From Palsa-744 sp963734815 (GTDB lineage: Bacteria > Actinomycetota > Thermoleophilia > Solirubrobacterales > Solirubrobacteraceae): a stretch of DNA of 64,000 nucleotides. The stretch lies in the NCBI GenBank assembly GCA_963734815.1, contig CAVTIH010000002.1, forward strand, positions 558,001 to 622,000. Direction: 5' to 3'. Shown one piece after another: positions 40,573-49,749 of this stretch (position 1 is the first letter of the stretch; every line of letters begins with the position of its first letter). Under the pieces are notes generated by a model. It ran no database searches. It saw nothing but the letters and a program-made list of their open reading frames with translations, and had not been told where the DNA came from. Position numbers and translations under genes: made by a program.

Positions 40573-41757
40573 CTACGCCGAGGCCAGCGCCGCGTCGGGG
40601 GGAACGGTTTCGCCGGGCGTGCCGTCGAACACCCGCTCGTACATCCGGTAGCGCTTGACGACTCTGCCGCCCATCGCTTCCATGCCGCGGTTCATCGCGG
40701 TGTTGGTCTCGAGGATCCAGCCCATCTCACCGCCCTTCTGCGGGCGCGCCTCGGCGGCGTCGAAGTGCATCTGGTAGAGCTTCGCCGCGATCCCGGTGTG
40801 CTGGTACTCCGGTCGAACCCCCAGCCAGCCGACGCGCACACGGGTCATGGTGGCGCCCTTGCGCAGGAAGTGCCACCAGCCCAGCGGCAGCAGGCGCCCT
40901 TTCATCTTTTCGAGCACCTGGTTGAGATCGGGGATCGTGATCGCCATGCCGACCACCTCACCTGTGTCATGCAGCTCGGCGACCATGAACCAGTGCTTGT
41001 CGAAGGCCAGCTGTAGCTCCTGGGCGAGGGCGTCCAGGTCCTTCTTGGTGTATGGCACAAAGTCCCAGTTCTTCGACCACGCGGCGTTGTAGACCTCGCC
41101 GAAGAACTCCATGTCTTTGCGTAGCTGGCGACGACGCATAGGGCGTACGCGGATCCCGTGCTCGCTCTGCGCCTTGTCGGCGAGCTCCCAAATCACCGGC
41201 AGCACCTTGTCGCGTTCGGTGACCTCCAGTTTCCACATCAACAGGTCCATCGCCTTGGCCATCCCCGCCTCCTCCAGCAGCCGCTGGTAGGAGGGCGGGT
41301 GCCACGGCTGGTGGATCATCGGGCGCACGTCGAAGCCCTCTACCAGGATGCCGCACTCGTCGTTCATCGCGAAGTCGGCCGGCCCGACCATCCGCTCGCA
41401 GCCGCGCGCCTGGAGCCACGCCTGCGCGGCATCCAGCAGTGACTGAACGACCTCCGCGTCCTCCTCGAACTCGAGGAAGCCGAACCAGCCCCACTTCGAG
41501 TCGTGGTGGTCGTTGAAGGCGTGGTTGATCTGCGCGGTGATCCGCCCCGCCACGCGCCCGTCGCGGCGGGCGAGGAAGTATTCCGCCTCGCCGTGGCTGA
41601 AGAAGGCGTTCATGCGCCGAGTGAGGAAGATGCGCCGCTCGAGTTTCAGCGGGGGCACCCACAGCGGGTGGTTAGCATGCAGGCGGAACGGCAGGTCGAT
41701 GAACCGCTTCAGGTCTTTCCCGCCCGACACCGGGCTGACTTCGACGCTCACAGCCAC
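40573..41757 (-). CDS. GNAT-like acyltransferase family protein
   Basis: The 394-residue protein starts VEVSPVSGGKDLKRFIDLPFRLHANHPLWVPPL and contains an N-terminal acyltransferase-like half (YFLARRDGRVAGRITAQINHAFND) and a C-terminal one (HWFMVAELHDTGEVVGMAITIPDLNQ, then VGWLGVRPEYQHTGIAAKLYQMHFDAA, a GNAT acetyl-CoA loop with degenerate Q/R-x-x-G). The end WILETNTAMNRGMEAMGGRVVKRYRMYER fits the family. The substrate is unknown. It is divergent from the alpha-oxoamine synthase with 31 bases between starts. Confidence 0.78.
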   Translation of the reverse strand: MAVSVEVSPVSGGKDLKRFIDLPFRLHANHPLWVPPLKLERRIFLTRRMNAFFSHGEAEYFLARRDGRVAGRITAQINHAFNDHHDSKWGWFGFLEFEEDAEVVQSLLDAAQAWLQARGCERMVGPADFAMNDECGILVEGFDVRPMIHQPWHPPSYQRLLEEAGMAKAMDLLMWKLEVTERDKVLPVIWELADKAQSEHGIRVRPMRRRQLRKDMEFFGEVYNAAWSKNWDFVPYTKKDLDALAQELQLAFDKHWFMVAELHDTGEVVGMAITIPDLNQVLEKMKGRLLPLGWWHFLRKGATMTRVRVGWLGVRPEYQHTGIAAKLYQMHFDAAEARPQKGGEMGWILETNTAMNRGMEAMGGRVVKRYRMYERVFDGTPGETVPPDAALASA

Positions 41758-41788
41758 GGCACCCTACACCCAACGCCCCCCGACCATA

Positions 41789-43222
41789 ATGGCCATCGGC
41801 ACCAACCAGCCAGCGACCGCCGGCGAGAGCCAGTCGCCTCCCCCCGACCCCACCACCGGCGAGGACCAGCCGGCCACCAGCGACGCCGGTGGCAGCATTG
41901 ACCAGCCTCCCCGCGACGTGTTCGCCAAGGCCCGCCACCACGAGCGCGCTGAGGTGCTGGCAGCAGCGCGCGAGGCTGACGTCCTCCCCTACTTCCACGT
42001 GCTTAGCACCCCGGCGATGCCGGTGGTGGAGATGGAGGGCGCGCAGCGGATCATGCTGGGCTCCAACAACTACCTCGGCCTCACCGGCGACGAGCGCGTA
42101 ATCGCGGGCGCGCAGGATGCGCTGCACCGCTACGGCACCGGCCTCACCGGCTCGCGCCCGCTGAACGGCACGACGCCGTTGCACCTCGAACTGGAGGCGG
42201 AGATCGCCGAGTGGATGGGCAGCGAGGACGCGCTCGTGTTCACGACCGGGCATCAAGCCAACCTCGGCACGCTCGGCACGATCCTCGGCGTCGGCGACAC
42301 CGTGATCGCCGACTCCGGCGACCACGCCTCGATCCTCGACGGCTGTTTGCTCTCGCGCGCGAAGCTGCGGCCCTTCCGCCACAACCGGCTGGAGAAGCTC
42401 GAGAAGATGCTGGGGCGCGCGGAGGGCGACGGCGGCGGCGTGCTGGTGGTCGTCGACGGCGTGTTCTCGATGGAGGGCGACATCGCCCCGCTGAGCGACA
42501 TCTGCGAGCTGTGCGAGCGCCACGGCGCGCGGCTGATGGTGGACGAGGCCCACGGCGCGGGAGTGCTGGGCGCGCGCGGCGCCGGCACCGCCGAGCTGCT
42601 TGGCCTGGAGGACCGCGTGGACCTGCGCGTGGGCACCTTCTCGAAGTCGCTCGCCTCCTGCGGCGGTTTCGTGGCGGGGCCGGCCGACGTGCTCGAGTAC
42701 CTGCGCTACTACTCGCGCGCCTTCATCTTCACCGCCTCCGCCGTGCCCGCCGCGCTCGGCGCCGCGCTCGCCGCGCTGCGCGTGCTGCGCTCGCCCGACG
42801 GCGCGGCGCTGCTGGCAAGGGTGCTCGAGAACGCCTGGCGCCTGCGCGACGGGCTGGAGCAGCTGGGCTTCGCGGTGGTCGCCCCCCAGCCGCTGCCCGT
42901 ACGTCCCTCGGTCGCGGCCGCGCCCGGGGTGCGGCTCGACACACACGGCGACCCGAGGATCGTCACCCCGATCGTGCCAGTGCTCGTGGGCGACGACTGG
43001 AAGGCAGCGCTGCTGTGGCGCGCGCTGTACGACGAGGGCGTGTTCGTCAACACCGCGCTGCACCCCGCCGTGCCCCCGGGCGGGGCACTGCTGCGCACAA
43101 GCGTGATGGCCACCCACGACGACGCCGTGATCGATCGCGCCCTCGATGCCTTTGCACGGGTCAAGCGCAGCTTCGAGGCCGAACACGGGCCGCTGCCGGG
43201 CCCCGGCCACTCGGACCGATAA
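41789..43222 (+). CDS. Alpha-oxoamine synthase (PLP-dependent acyl-CoA:amino acid C-acyltransferase)
   Basis: The 477-residue fold-type I PLP enzyme decarboxylatively joins an amino acid and an acyl-CoA. Motifs: IMLGSNNYLGLTGDERV, YGTGLTGSRPLNGTTPLHLELEAEIAEW, VVVDGVFSMEGDIAPL, LMVDEAHGAGVLGARGAG and the PLP Lys in GTFSKSLASCGGFVAG. Candidates are 8-amino-7-oxononanoate synthase, KBL or serine palmitoyltransferase-like enzymes. No biotin genes are adjacent, so a lipid-type role is as likely. The first ~45 residues are a Pro/Thr/Gln-rich disordered extension. Confidence 0.88.
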   Translation: MAIGTNQPATAGESQSPPPDPTTGEDQPATSDAGGSIDQPPRDVFAKARHHERAEVLAAAREADVLPYFHVLSTPAMPVVEMEGAQRIMLGSNNYLGLTGDERVIAGAQDALHRYGTGLTGSRPLNGTTPLHLELEAEIAEWMGSEDALVFTTGHQANLGTLGTILGVGDTVIADSGDHASILDGCLLSRAKLRPFRHNRLEKLEKMLGRAEGDGGGVLVVVDGVFSMEGDIAPLSDICELCERHGARLMVDEAHGAGVLGARGAGTAELLGLEDRVDLRVGTFSKSLASCGGFVAGPADVLEYLRYYSRAFIFTASAVPAALGAALAALRVLRSPDGAALLARVLENAWRLRDGLEQLGFAVVAPQPLPVRPSVAAAPGVRLDTHGDPRIVTPIVPVLVGDDWKAALLWRALYDEGVFVNTALHPAVPPGGALLRTSVMATHDDAVIDRALDAFARVKRSFEAEHGPLPGPGHSDR

Positions 43223-43297
43223 CCCCGCCAGTTCCTCATCGCACGAGTGAGAAAAAGAAAAAGGTCGCTTTTAGCGCAAGAACTGCGCGCGATGGTG

Positions 43298-43326
43298 TTG
43301 ACCGCGGGCCGCTGCTGGCGTAGCTT
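43298..43326 (+). promoter_or_regulatory. Likely promoter of the mIHF gene
   Basis: TTGACC (43298-43303) and TAGCTT (43321-43326) are separated by 17 bases in the 294-base gap upstream of the mIHF gene. It implies a ~185-base untranslated leader. The rest of this gap holds a short A-rich patch after the synthase stop and another (GTTAAAAATTCAAG) about 70 bases before the start codon. Confidence 0.55.
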
Positions 43327-43516
43327 GATAGGGCGCTTTGCTTCAACGCTCGGAACTCGCTCCGTGTCGCCGGTAGAGGGGTGCCGTGGACGGATGGGAC
43401 GTCCGATGAGCGAACGACGAGCAATCGAGGCGGCGCGCTACTCGTTAAAAATTCAAGCAGCTATGTTGTGCGTCGCGGGTGGACCCCCCGTGGCGGGCAA
43501 CGGGGAGTGAGATCCA

Positions 43517-43861
43517 ATGAGCGCGACAGCGACGCTGGCCCCTGCCGGCCCTCAATACATGCGTGCCCTGGAGCGCGCCAACAAGGTGCGCCTCGCCCGC
43601 GCGGACCTCAAGCGACGAATTGCCACCGGGGAGCTCCCGGCCGCCGAGGTGATCCTCCAGTGCCCGTGGGAGGCCCACAGCATGACGATCGCGGACCTGT
43701 TGATGAGCCAGCGCCGCTGGGGCGAGAGCCGCTGCCGCAAGCTGCTCGCGCAGCTGCAGATGCCCGAAACCAAGACCCTCGGCTCTCTCACCGACCGCCA
43801 AAGACACACGCTCGCCACGGTGTGTCGCGAGCAAAGCGCCATCCCCGCGCTCAGTCGGTGA
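43517..43861 (+). CDS. mihF: Actinobacterial-type integration host factor (mIHF)
   Basis: The 114-residue protein matches the mIHF layout: an N-terminal helix with ALERANKVRLARADLKRRIATGEL, then TIADLLMSQRRWGESRCRKLLAQLQMPETKTLGSLTDRQRHTLATV, the helix-two-turn-helix-like region that binds DNA. mIHF is an essential nucleoid protein in mycobacteria and works as sIHF in Streptomyces. The ATG follows GGGGAG at a suitable distance. A good promoter with a long leader precedes it. Confidence 0.85.
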   Translation: MSATATLAPAGPQYMRALERANKVRLARADLKRRIATGELPAAEVILQCPWEAHSMTIADLLMSQRRWGESRCRKLLAQLQMPETKTLGSLTDRQRHTLATVCREQSAIPALSR

Positions 43862-44486
43862 GCAGACCTCCCGCGCGGGGATTCGGACCCCGCCCACCCC
43901 GCCGGGCACGCAGCCGCGGAGACGAGGTGTTCTGTCGTTCGCCGGTCAGCCGCGCGCCGTGGGCGCGCGGCCACGGTAACGGACAGCCTGAGGAGAGCGT
44001 CAGCTGCCACCAGCCGGCGAGCATCCCGATCACGCCGAGGCGGGGACGCACCTCCCACACGCCGCAGCCACGTTCGCCGAGGTCGGTGACACGCAGGCGC
44101 ACGAACTTGTAGCGACCCGGTTCCAACCGCATCCGTTCCAGCTGATCGCGCGCGCGCAACTCGAGCTCCGCGCGCTCGCGCGCCTGTTGCTGTGCCCCAC
44201 GCAGACACACCACCAGCCGATCACGCTCACGCTCGAGCTCGGCCAGCGAGAGCAGTCGCGGACCGGTGTACTCGGGAACCCCGAGCGGCGCGGGGTGGAC
44301 ATGCGGGAAGCCGCGGGCGACGATCCCCGACAGCTCTCCCTCCAGCCTCGCGACCTGCGCCCGCAGCGACTCGCGTGCGGCACGCTCGTCCGGAGCGCGC
44401 CCGCCCTCGGGCGCAACCCGCGCCTCCATCCCCGCCCGGGTGAGCGGTGTCTCACGATCGATCGTGATCTGCTCCATCGCAACCAC
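43851..44486 (-). CDS. Hypothetical protein with coiled coil and conserved C-terminal domain
   Basis: The 211-residue protein has a helical first half (AARESLRAQVARLEGELSGIV; LAELERERDRLVVCLRGAQQQARERAELELRARDQLERM). A compact motif follows (GRYKFVRLRVTDLGERGCGVWEVRPRLGVIGMLAGWWQLTLSSGCP) that I have an impression of seeing as a conserved actinobacterial domain without known function. The basic C-terminal tail overlaps the end of the convergent mIHF gene by 11 bases. The start is GTG 44486 or ATG 44477. Confidence 0.6.
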   Translation of the reverse strand: MVAMEQITIDRETPLTRAGMEARVAPEGGRAPDERAARESLRAQVARLEGELSGIVARGFPHVHPAPLGVPEYTGPRLLSLAELERERDRLVVCLRGAQQQARERAELELRARDQLERMRLEPGRYKFVRLRVTDLGERGCGVWEVRPRLGVIGMLAGWWQLTLSSGCPLPWPRAHGARLTGERQNTSSPRLRARRGGRGPNPRAGGLLTD

Positions 44487-44593
44487 TTGTGCCCAGCTCC
44501 TCCTCGGCTCGTACGCTTCGCCGATTCTACCAGCGCCCGGGCTTCATAAATCCATCAATGGTGAGATCCGGGACGAACCCCCTGGAGGAGCTC

Positions 44594-45346
44594 CTACCGT
44601 GGGCCTTCCAGCATCGCGCGGCACATCCACAGCGCCTCCTCGACGTGCAATGAGGGCACGCCGGGAACCTGCAGTGTGAACAGCACCACCTGGTCCGCGC
44701 CGGCGTCGGCGGCATGGCCGGGAGCGATCGCACCGAACAGCACCGCCACCGCGCGACGGGCGTCGGCGACGACCAGCCGGCCCGCCGGCAGGAGGGATGC
44801 GCCGACGGAGCGGGGCCGCCCGCGAGCAGGCAGGTTGGCGCGCTTGCCGGCGAACGAGTCGACTGGCGACTGGCTGGACAGCTGGGAGGGCGCACCTCCG
44901 AATGGCTCGTCCTCCCGGCTGGAGCGGACGCCGAGCGGATCCTCGACCGTGGCGGCGTCCAGCGCCCATACCGGCACGCCGGTGTCCACCAGCGTGATCA
45001 GCAGCGCATCGGCGAGCAGGTGGTTGGAGTGGAACCCGCCCTGCATCATCCGCGCAAACATCGCCTCCTCGAGCGGCGTTCGCACCACGTCGGGGTCGAG
45101 CCCGATGTGTCTGAAGAACACGCGGTAGGCCGCCGGCACGGGGCGCTGTCGCAAGCCGACCGCATGCGCCCCGCCCCAGCGATTGGAGAGCACCGCCAAG
45201 CGCCGCTTCACCCCCGGCGGGGAATCCCGGAGGGTGCGCGCGACACTCGAGCGGATTTGGATCAGATGCAGCCCCGGCAGCTCTTCGGAGACCTCGCGCT
45301 CGCACCAGCCCCGCACGAGCTCGGGCCTCACCGCGGCGGACCCCAT
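44594..45346 (-). CDS. B3/B4 tRNA-binding-domain protein
   Basis: The ~250-residue protein resembles the stand-alone B3/B4 domain found in the beta subunit of phenylalanyl-tRNA synthetase: LHLIQIRSSVARTLRDSPPGVKRRLAVLSNRWGG, PVPAAYRVFFRHIGLDPDVVRTPLEEAMFARMMQGGFHSNHLLADALLITLVDTGVPVWALDA. Stand-alone versions may edit mischarged tRNA or modify substrates; the role is unproven. ATG 45346 overlaps the end of the upstream thioredoxin-like gene by 19 bases. A variable insertion (residues ~145-180) separates the two halves. Confidence 0.7.
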   Translation of the reverse strand: MGSAAVRPELVRGWCEREVSEELPGLHLIQIRSSVARTLRDSPPGVKRRLAVLSNRWGGAHAVGLRQRPVPAAYRVFFRHIGLDPDVVRTPLEEAMFARMMQGGFHSNHLLADALLITLVDTGVPVWALDAATVEDPLGVRSSREDEPFGGAPSQLSSQSPVDSFAGKRANLPARGRPRSVGASLLPAGRLVVADARRAVAVLFGAIAPGHAADAGADQVVLFTLQVPGVPSLHVEEALWMCRAMLEGPR

Positions 45347-46005
45347 CCGCGCGCGACCGCGGCCGCGACCAGCTCGCTGACGCGCCGGCGCAGCAACGCG
45401 AGCGAGGGCGTGGTGAGCAGGGCCTTGCTCTGCACAACCCCACCAGGGTAGGCGAACGTGATTTGGGGGCAACTCGCCATCGCGTACAGCCCGGGCAGAT
45501 CCCCTTCGCTGTCGACGCCAACCGGGAAGGTCAGCCCGCGCGAGCGCACCAGCGCGCGCAGCGACGCGCGTTCGCCTTTGATCGCCACCGCGGCGAAGCG
45601 CACTCCGGAGAATCGGTGCCCGCCCGCCCGCACGAGCGCCTGCATCTCGCCGAGCACTCCGTCGCAGGCACTGTCGTCGATGAACAACGCCAGCACCACC
45701 GGGCCCTGTTCGTAGAGCTGGCAGATGTTGAGGATCCGCGGGCCCCTCACCGTGCAGGCAGCCCGCTTGGCGGGGCCCTCGTTAGGGTGCGTGGCGACGT
45801 TGACGGAGCCCTGCAGATCGCCGGTGGCGAGCGGAGCCGCAAAGGGCGGCAGGGGTGTGCCAGGTTTGATTCCCGCCAACCCGTTGGATGGCGTGACGAT
45901 CGTGTTGACCGTGATCAGGATGAGGATCACGATCGCCAGCAGCCCGATCCAGCGGCCTTGACGCTGTGCGGCGAACAGCCCGCCGTGTCGCTCAGGCGGG
46001 CTCAT
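45328..46005 (-). CDS. Membrane-anchored thioredoxin/peroxiredoxin-fold protein
   Basis: The 225-residue protein has one N-terminal transmembrane helix (IGLLAIVILILITVNTIV) and an extracytoplasmic redox-like domain. The strand/helix order (PGTPLPPFAAPLATGDLQG ... QGPVVLALFIDDSACDGVLGEMQAL ... FAAVAIKG ... FPVGVDSEGDLPGLYAMASCPQITFAYPGG) fits the AhpC/TlpA fold. The usual C-x-x-C is not seen; Cys in DSACDG occupies the peroxidatic position, so activity is uncertain. It overlaps the MMPL gene by 14 bases and is probably cotranscribed with it. Confidence 0.68.
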   Translation of the reverse strand: MSPPERHGGLFAAQRQGRWIGLLAIVILILITVNTIVTPSNGLAGIKPGTPLPPFAAPLATGDLQGSVNVATHPNEGPAKRAACTVRGPRILNICQLYEQGPVVLALFIDDSACDGVLGEMQALVRAGGHRFSGVRFAAVAIKGERASLRALVRSRGLTFPVGVDSEGDLPGLYAMASCPQITFAYPGGVVQSKALLTTPSLALLRRRVSELVAAAVARGWGPPR

Positions 46006-48754
46006 GGCGCGGGCGTCGGCGGCCGCGGAGCGCTCGGAATCGTTGGGCGCCCGCCCCGGGGGTGATTCCCCGCCGCGCCAGTTCGCCGGGCTCCGACAGC
46101 AGCAGCACCGCGGGCAGCGCCACCAGAACGCCGACGAGCGAGACGCTGAGATCGATCAGGGTCACCACGCCGAAGTCGCGGAGCATGTTGATGTCGGAGA
46201 GGATCAACACGCCGAAGCCGACGATCGCGGTGACACCCGAGGCGGCGACCGCGGCGCCGGTGCGCGCATAGGTGAGCCGCAGCGCCTCGGGCAGTGTCCG
46301 GCCGGCGCTGCGCTCTTCGCGCAGACGCTCCGAGAGCAGCACACTGAACTCCGTGGAGACCGCGATCACGAGCGCGCTGAGCGTGACCGACATCGGGTTG
46401 AGCGGCACCCTGATCGCGAACACCACAAGCGCCGACCACCCGGTGGCCAGCAGCACCGGCAGCAGCGGCGCCAGCGCCCGGCGGCGATCGCCACGGAAGG
46501 CGATCAGCAGCACCAGCGCCGCCGCGGCCAGCCCCGCGAGCAGCGTCAGCACACGCCGCCACGGGGAGGCAACGAGCGCGCCCGACTGCGCGGCGAGGAC
46601 GGGCAGGCCGACCAGCTGCACGCTCACCCCGCGCGGGGGGTGCAGCGCGGTGCGCATCGCTTCGATCACGCGTTGCTGTTCGTCGAGCGACATCAGGCGG
46701 ATGCCGAACGCGAGCGTGGCGACCCGCCGGTTGGCGGTGATCGCGTTCTGGGAGAAGTACGCCGGGATCGTCCGCAGCAGACCGTTTACCGCGGCCGCGG
46801 TGAGCTTCGGCGTCGTCGAGTTGGACGTCGATGGGCTGGGCGTCGAGGATTTGGAGGATTTGGAGGGGGAGGTGGCCGCGGCCGCGCTGGTGCCGATCGC
46901 TCCCCCTTCGAACAACGACGGCAGCGAAAAGGCAGGGCACAGTCGCGCCCTGCCGCAGCCGCGGGTGGAGGTGTAGCCGAAGCGCTTTAGCACGGCGTCC
47001 TGGTAGCGACCCATCCATTCGATCGTCTTGGGGCTCGCGACGTTTTTGCCTGTCACCATCAGATCGATTTCGCCACCAACCCCCGAGGCACCCTCGAGCG
47101 CGTCGAGGTTGCGCAGCGAGGGCAGGCTCTGGGGCACCAGCTTTTCCAGGTTGGTTTCGACGTGCGTCTGCGTGTCGAGCCCCCAGCCGAGCACGGCGAA
47201 CGCGAGACCGACGGCGATCACGCGGCCGGGGTTGCGCACCGCGTACACGAGCGCGGCCCTGGAGATCAGGCGGGTGAGGGGGTTGTCGCGCAGCAGCTCC
47301 TGCGCCCCGCGCCAGGCGGGCGTCAGCGACGTCCCGATACGGGGGCGTGGGGCAGTGGGCTCTCTGGCGAGCGCCAGCACGGCCGATCCGGCGGTGAGCG
47401 CACACAGCAGGGCGATCGCGATGCCGACCACCAGTAGTAGGGCGAAGCCGCGCACGGTGGGCACGGGCGAGAGGGTCATCACCAGCAGCGCGGCAGCTCC
47501 GGCGGCGGCGGCGGCGGCGATCGTGGGGCCGGCGGCCGCGGCGGCGCGGCGGATCGCGGCCGGGGTGTCCGGTGCTGGGTGGGTGGGCTCCTGATCCCGT
47601 GCCTCCTGCACACGTGACTGGAACTGGACTGCGTAGTCGACGGCAAGCCCCACCAACACCGGCAGGACGGCGACCTGGGCGACGGTCAGCGAGGCGCCCA
47701 CCGCGGCAAGCGCACCGAACGTGAGCGCGACGGCGAGCACGGCGACCGCCAACGGCAGCAGCCGCGGGCGCCCGCGGAAGACGAGGCCGAGCGCAAGCGC
47801 CATCGCGAGCAGCACCGCCACCAGTAGCAGCACGATCGAGTGGGTGATCGAGCCCGTGAGCTCGGCGACGATCACCGGCTGGCCGGTGAGCAGGTAGTGC
47901 TCACCGTGCTGCAAGCGCCACTGGGGCATTGCGAGCGCGCGGCGGATCAGTGCGATCGTGCGCGTGCGCTGCGCTTCGCTCAGCCCCGCCCGCATGCGCA
48001 CGGAGATCAGCGCCGCTTCGCGGCCGGGGAAGAGGTAGGCAAAGCGCTGCTTGGGGGTGCCCGGCAGCTTCGCGGTGTTGTCGAACACGAGCGTGTAGAC
48101 GAAGCTCGGATCGTTGAGCGTGGGCGGTGAGCTGAGGCCGTACTCCGCCCCCAGCAGCTCGAGCTGCTGGGCGTAGCGTTCGCGTGTGATCGTGCCCGCT
48201 TCCTTGCCCAGCTTGCTCGCTTCGGCGGCGCCGCGGCCCTGGCTGAGCGCCAGGCGGCTGACTGCCTGTTCGTTCTGTGCGGCCTCTTTCTCCGCATGGT
48301 TGCCCTGCGTGGAGAGCATCCCGTCGATCTGTTCGACGGCCTCGTTGACGAAGGTGCCAGGACCGATCACGACCTTGACGGTGCCGAGTCGATCCAGCTG
48401 GGCGCAGGGGCCGTTGGCCCCTCCCTCACGGGGCAGCCCGGCGGCGGGGACCTTGCCCGCGAGGCATCCCTCGAGGCCCAGCAGGCGGTCGATGTCGGCA
48501 CTCAACAGCATGTCCTGCAGATTGCCCTTCACCAACACGTCCACGGGCTCTTCCCCGAACGAGCCGTAGTAGCGCTGCGTCGCTTGGTAGCCCGTGCTGG
48601 AGCGCCCGACGAAGGTGTCGGTCGCGGCGCTCGGACGCAGGCTCAGCGCCAGCGCGGCGCCGCCCAGCCCGAGCAACCCCATCACCACCACGACCAGTAG
48701 CGGCCGGCGGGCGGCGCCGCCGGCGAGGGTGGAGAGAAGGCGGGCGACGGACAC
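45992..48754 (-). CDS. MMPL/RND-family lipid or drug exporter
   Basis: The 920-residue RND-type protein has an N-terminal helix (PLLVVVVMGLLGLGGAALAL), a long extracytoplasmic loop (residues ~45-300), a helix cluster with VLPVLVGLAVDYAVQFQSRVQEA (MMPL motif), a second loop with a Ser/Thr-rich insertion (SPSKSSKSSTPSPSTSNSTT region), and a second helix cluster with ALVIAVSTEFSVLLSERLREE. Such pumps export lipids, often hopanoid- or mycolate-like, in related bacteria. The start is GTG 48754, about 100 bases from a palindromic element. It is followed by the thioredoxin-like and B3/B4 genes in overlapping order. Confidence 0.87.
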   Translation of the reverse strand: MSVARLLSTLAGGAARRPLLVVVVMGLLGLGGAALALSLRPSAATDTFVGRSSTGYQATQRYYGSFGEEPVDVLVKGNLQDMLLSADIDRLLGLEGCLAGKVPAAGLPREGGANGPCAQLDRLGTVKVVIGPGTFVNEAVEQIDGMLSTQGNHAEKEAAQNEQAVSRLALSQGRGAAEASKLGKEAGTITRERYAQQLELLGAEYGLSSPPTLNDPSFVYTLVFDNTAKLPGTPKQRFAYLFPGREAALISVRMRAGLSEAQRTRTIALIRRALAMPQWRLQHGEHYLLTGQPVIVAELTGSITHSIVLLLVAVLLAMALALGLVFRGRPRLLPLAVAVLAVALTFGALAAVGASLTVAQVAVLPVLVGLAVDYAVQFQSRVQEARDQEPTHPAPDTPAAIRRAAAAAGPTIAAAAAAGAAALLVMTLSPVPTVRGFALLLVVGIAIALLCALTAGSAVLALAREPTAPRPRIGTSLTPAWRGAQELLRDNPLTRLISRAALVYAVRNPGRVIAVGLAFAVLGWGLDTQTHVETNLEKLVPQSLPSLRNLDALEGASGVGGEIDLMVTGKNVASPKTIEWMGRYQDAVLKRFGYTSTRGCGRARLCPAFSLPSLFEGGAIGTSAAAATSPSKSSKSSTPSPSTSNSTTPKLTAAAVNGLLRTIPAYFSQNAITANRRVATLAFGIRLMSLDEQQRVIEAMRTALHPPRGVSVQLVGLPVLAAQSGALVASPWRRVLTLLAGLAAAALVLLIAFRGDRRRALAPLLPVLLATGWSALVVFAIRVPLNPMSVTLSALVIAVSTEFSVLLSERLREERSAGRTLPEALRLTYARTGAAVAASGVTAIVGFGVLILSDINMLRDFGVVTLIDLSVSLVGVLVALPAVLLLSEPGELARRGITPGAGAQRFRALRGRRRPRHEPA

Positions 48755-48837
48755 AGTACGAGGCTAACGCGAGATCAGGCGGCGAGCGCCATCATCCAAA
48801 CAGCACCCCACCGCCTCCAAGCCCGTACTCACAACTT

Positions 48838-48908
48838 CAAAATCGCACCCCACCACTTCACAAAATGAAGGGTAGGGGGCCGAAAAGTTGATGTGCAACA
48901 CACCCCGG
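48838..48908 (+). repeat. Interspersed palindromic element, copy 7
   Basis: Apex at 48852-48873 (ACCACTTCA, CAAAA, TGAAGGGT), 5' flank TTCAAAATCGCACCCC, 3' flank AGGGGGCCGAAAAGTTGATG ending CAACACACC. It lies between the MlaF-like ATPase and the MMPL gene, antisense to both. Confidence 0.87.
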
Positions 48909-48910
48909 GA

Positions 48911-49747
48911 TCACTCCATCCCGAGCGGACCCGCCGATTCGCCGGACAGGAACTGCCGCACGAAGGGGTTCTCCGAGGCGAACAGCTCGTCGGCGGGGCC
49001 CGATTCCACGATCCGCCCGCGCCACAGGATCGAGATGTGCTCGGCCACGCGGCGCGCGGAGAGGATGTCGTGGGTGATCACCACGTAGGTGCCGCCGTGC
49101 TCGGCGTGAATTTCCTTGATCAGCTCGCACAGCAGCGCGGTGCGCACGGGGTCAAGGCCGGAGTCGGGCTCGTCGAACAGCACGATCTCGGGGTCGAGCA
49201 CGAGCGCGCGGGCAAACCCGGCACGCTTGCGCATCCCCCCGGAGAGCTCGTTGGGCATCTTCTCGTTCGCTTCGCCGAGGCCAACCTCGCGCAGACGTCG
49301 AGTGACGATCTCCGAGATCTCGTCCTCGCCCTTCTCGGTGTGCTGGCGCAGGGGGAAGGCGACGTTGTCGTAGAGGTTGAGCGAGCCAAACAGCGCCCCG
49401 TCCTGGAACAGCACACCGAACTTCTTGCGCAGCTCGAAGAGGTCGTCGTCGGCGAGCGCGGGGATCGACTGCCCGGCGACGATCACGTCGCCCTGGTCGG
49501 GGTAGAGCAACCCCACGATGTGCTTGATGCACACCGACTTGCCAGTGCCGGAGGGGCCGAGGATCATCGACACCTGGCCTTCGGGGATGCCGAGGTTGAG
49601 ACCGCGCAGCACGCGGTTGGAGCCGAACGCCTTGTGCACGTCGATGAACTCGATCGCGTCGGGGATGTTGCTGGGACGGTTGGCACCGGCGTGGTACTGG
49701 AAATCCTCCGCCTCGACCTCGTCGATCGTGTCGTGCTCGACAGCCAT
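48911..49747 (-). CDS. mlaF: MlaF/Mkl-type ABC transporter ATPase
   Basis: The 278-residue ATPase powers MlaE/YrbE lipid permeases. Motifs: IEFIDVHKAFGSNRVLRGLNLGI, Walker A ILGPSGTGKSVCIKHIVGLL, Q-loop FGVLFQDGALFGSLNLYDNVAFPLRQHT, signature MPNELSGGMRKRAGFARAL, Walker B EIVLFDEPDSGLDPVR and the switch VVITHDILSARRVAEHISIL. The LFQDGALF and NELSGGM stretches are typical of the Mkl/MlaF branch. The start lies 2 bases after the permease stop, forming a tight three-gene operon. Confidence 0.93.
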   Translation of the reverse strand: MAVEHDTIDEVEAEDFQYHAGANRPSNIPDAIEFIDVHKAFGSNRVLRGLNLGIPEGQVSMILGPSGTGKSVCIKHIVGLLYPDQGDVIVAGQSIPALADDDLFELRKKFGVLFQDGALFGSLNLYDNVAFPLRQHTEKGEDEISEIVTRRLREVGLGEANEKMPNELSGGMRKRAGFARALVLDPEIVLFDEPDSGLDPVRTALLCELIKEIHAEHGGTYVVITHDILSARRVAEHISILWRGRIVESGPADELFASENPFVRQFLSGESAGPLGME

Positions 49748-49749
49748 GT

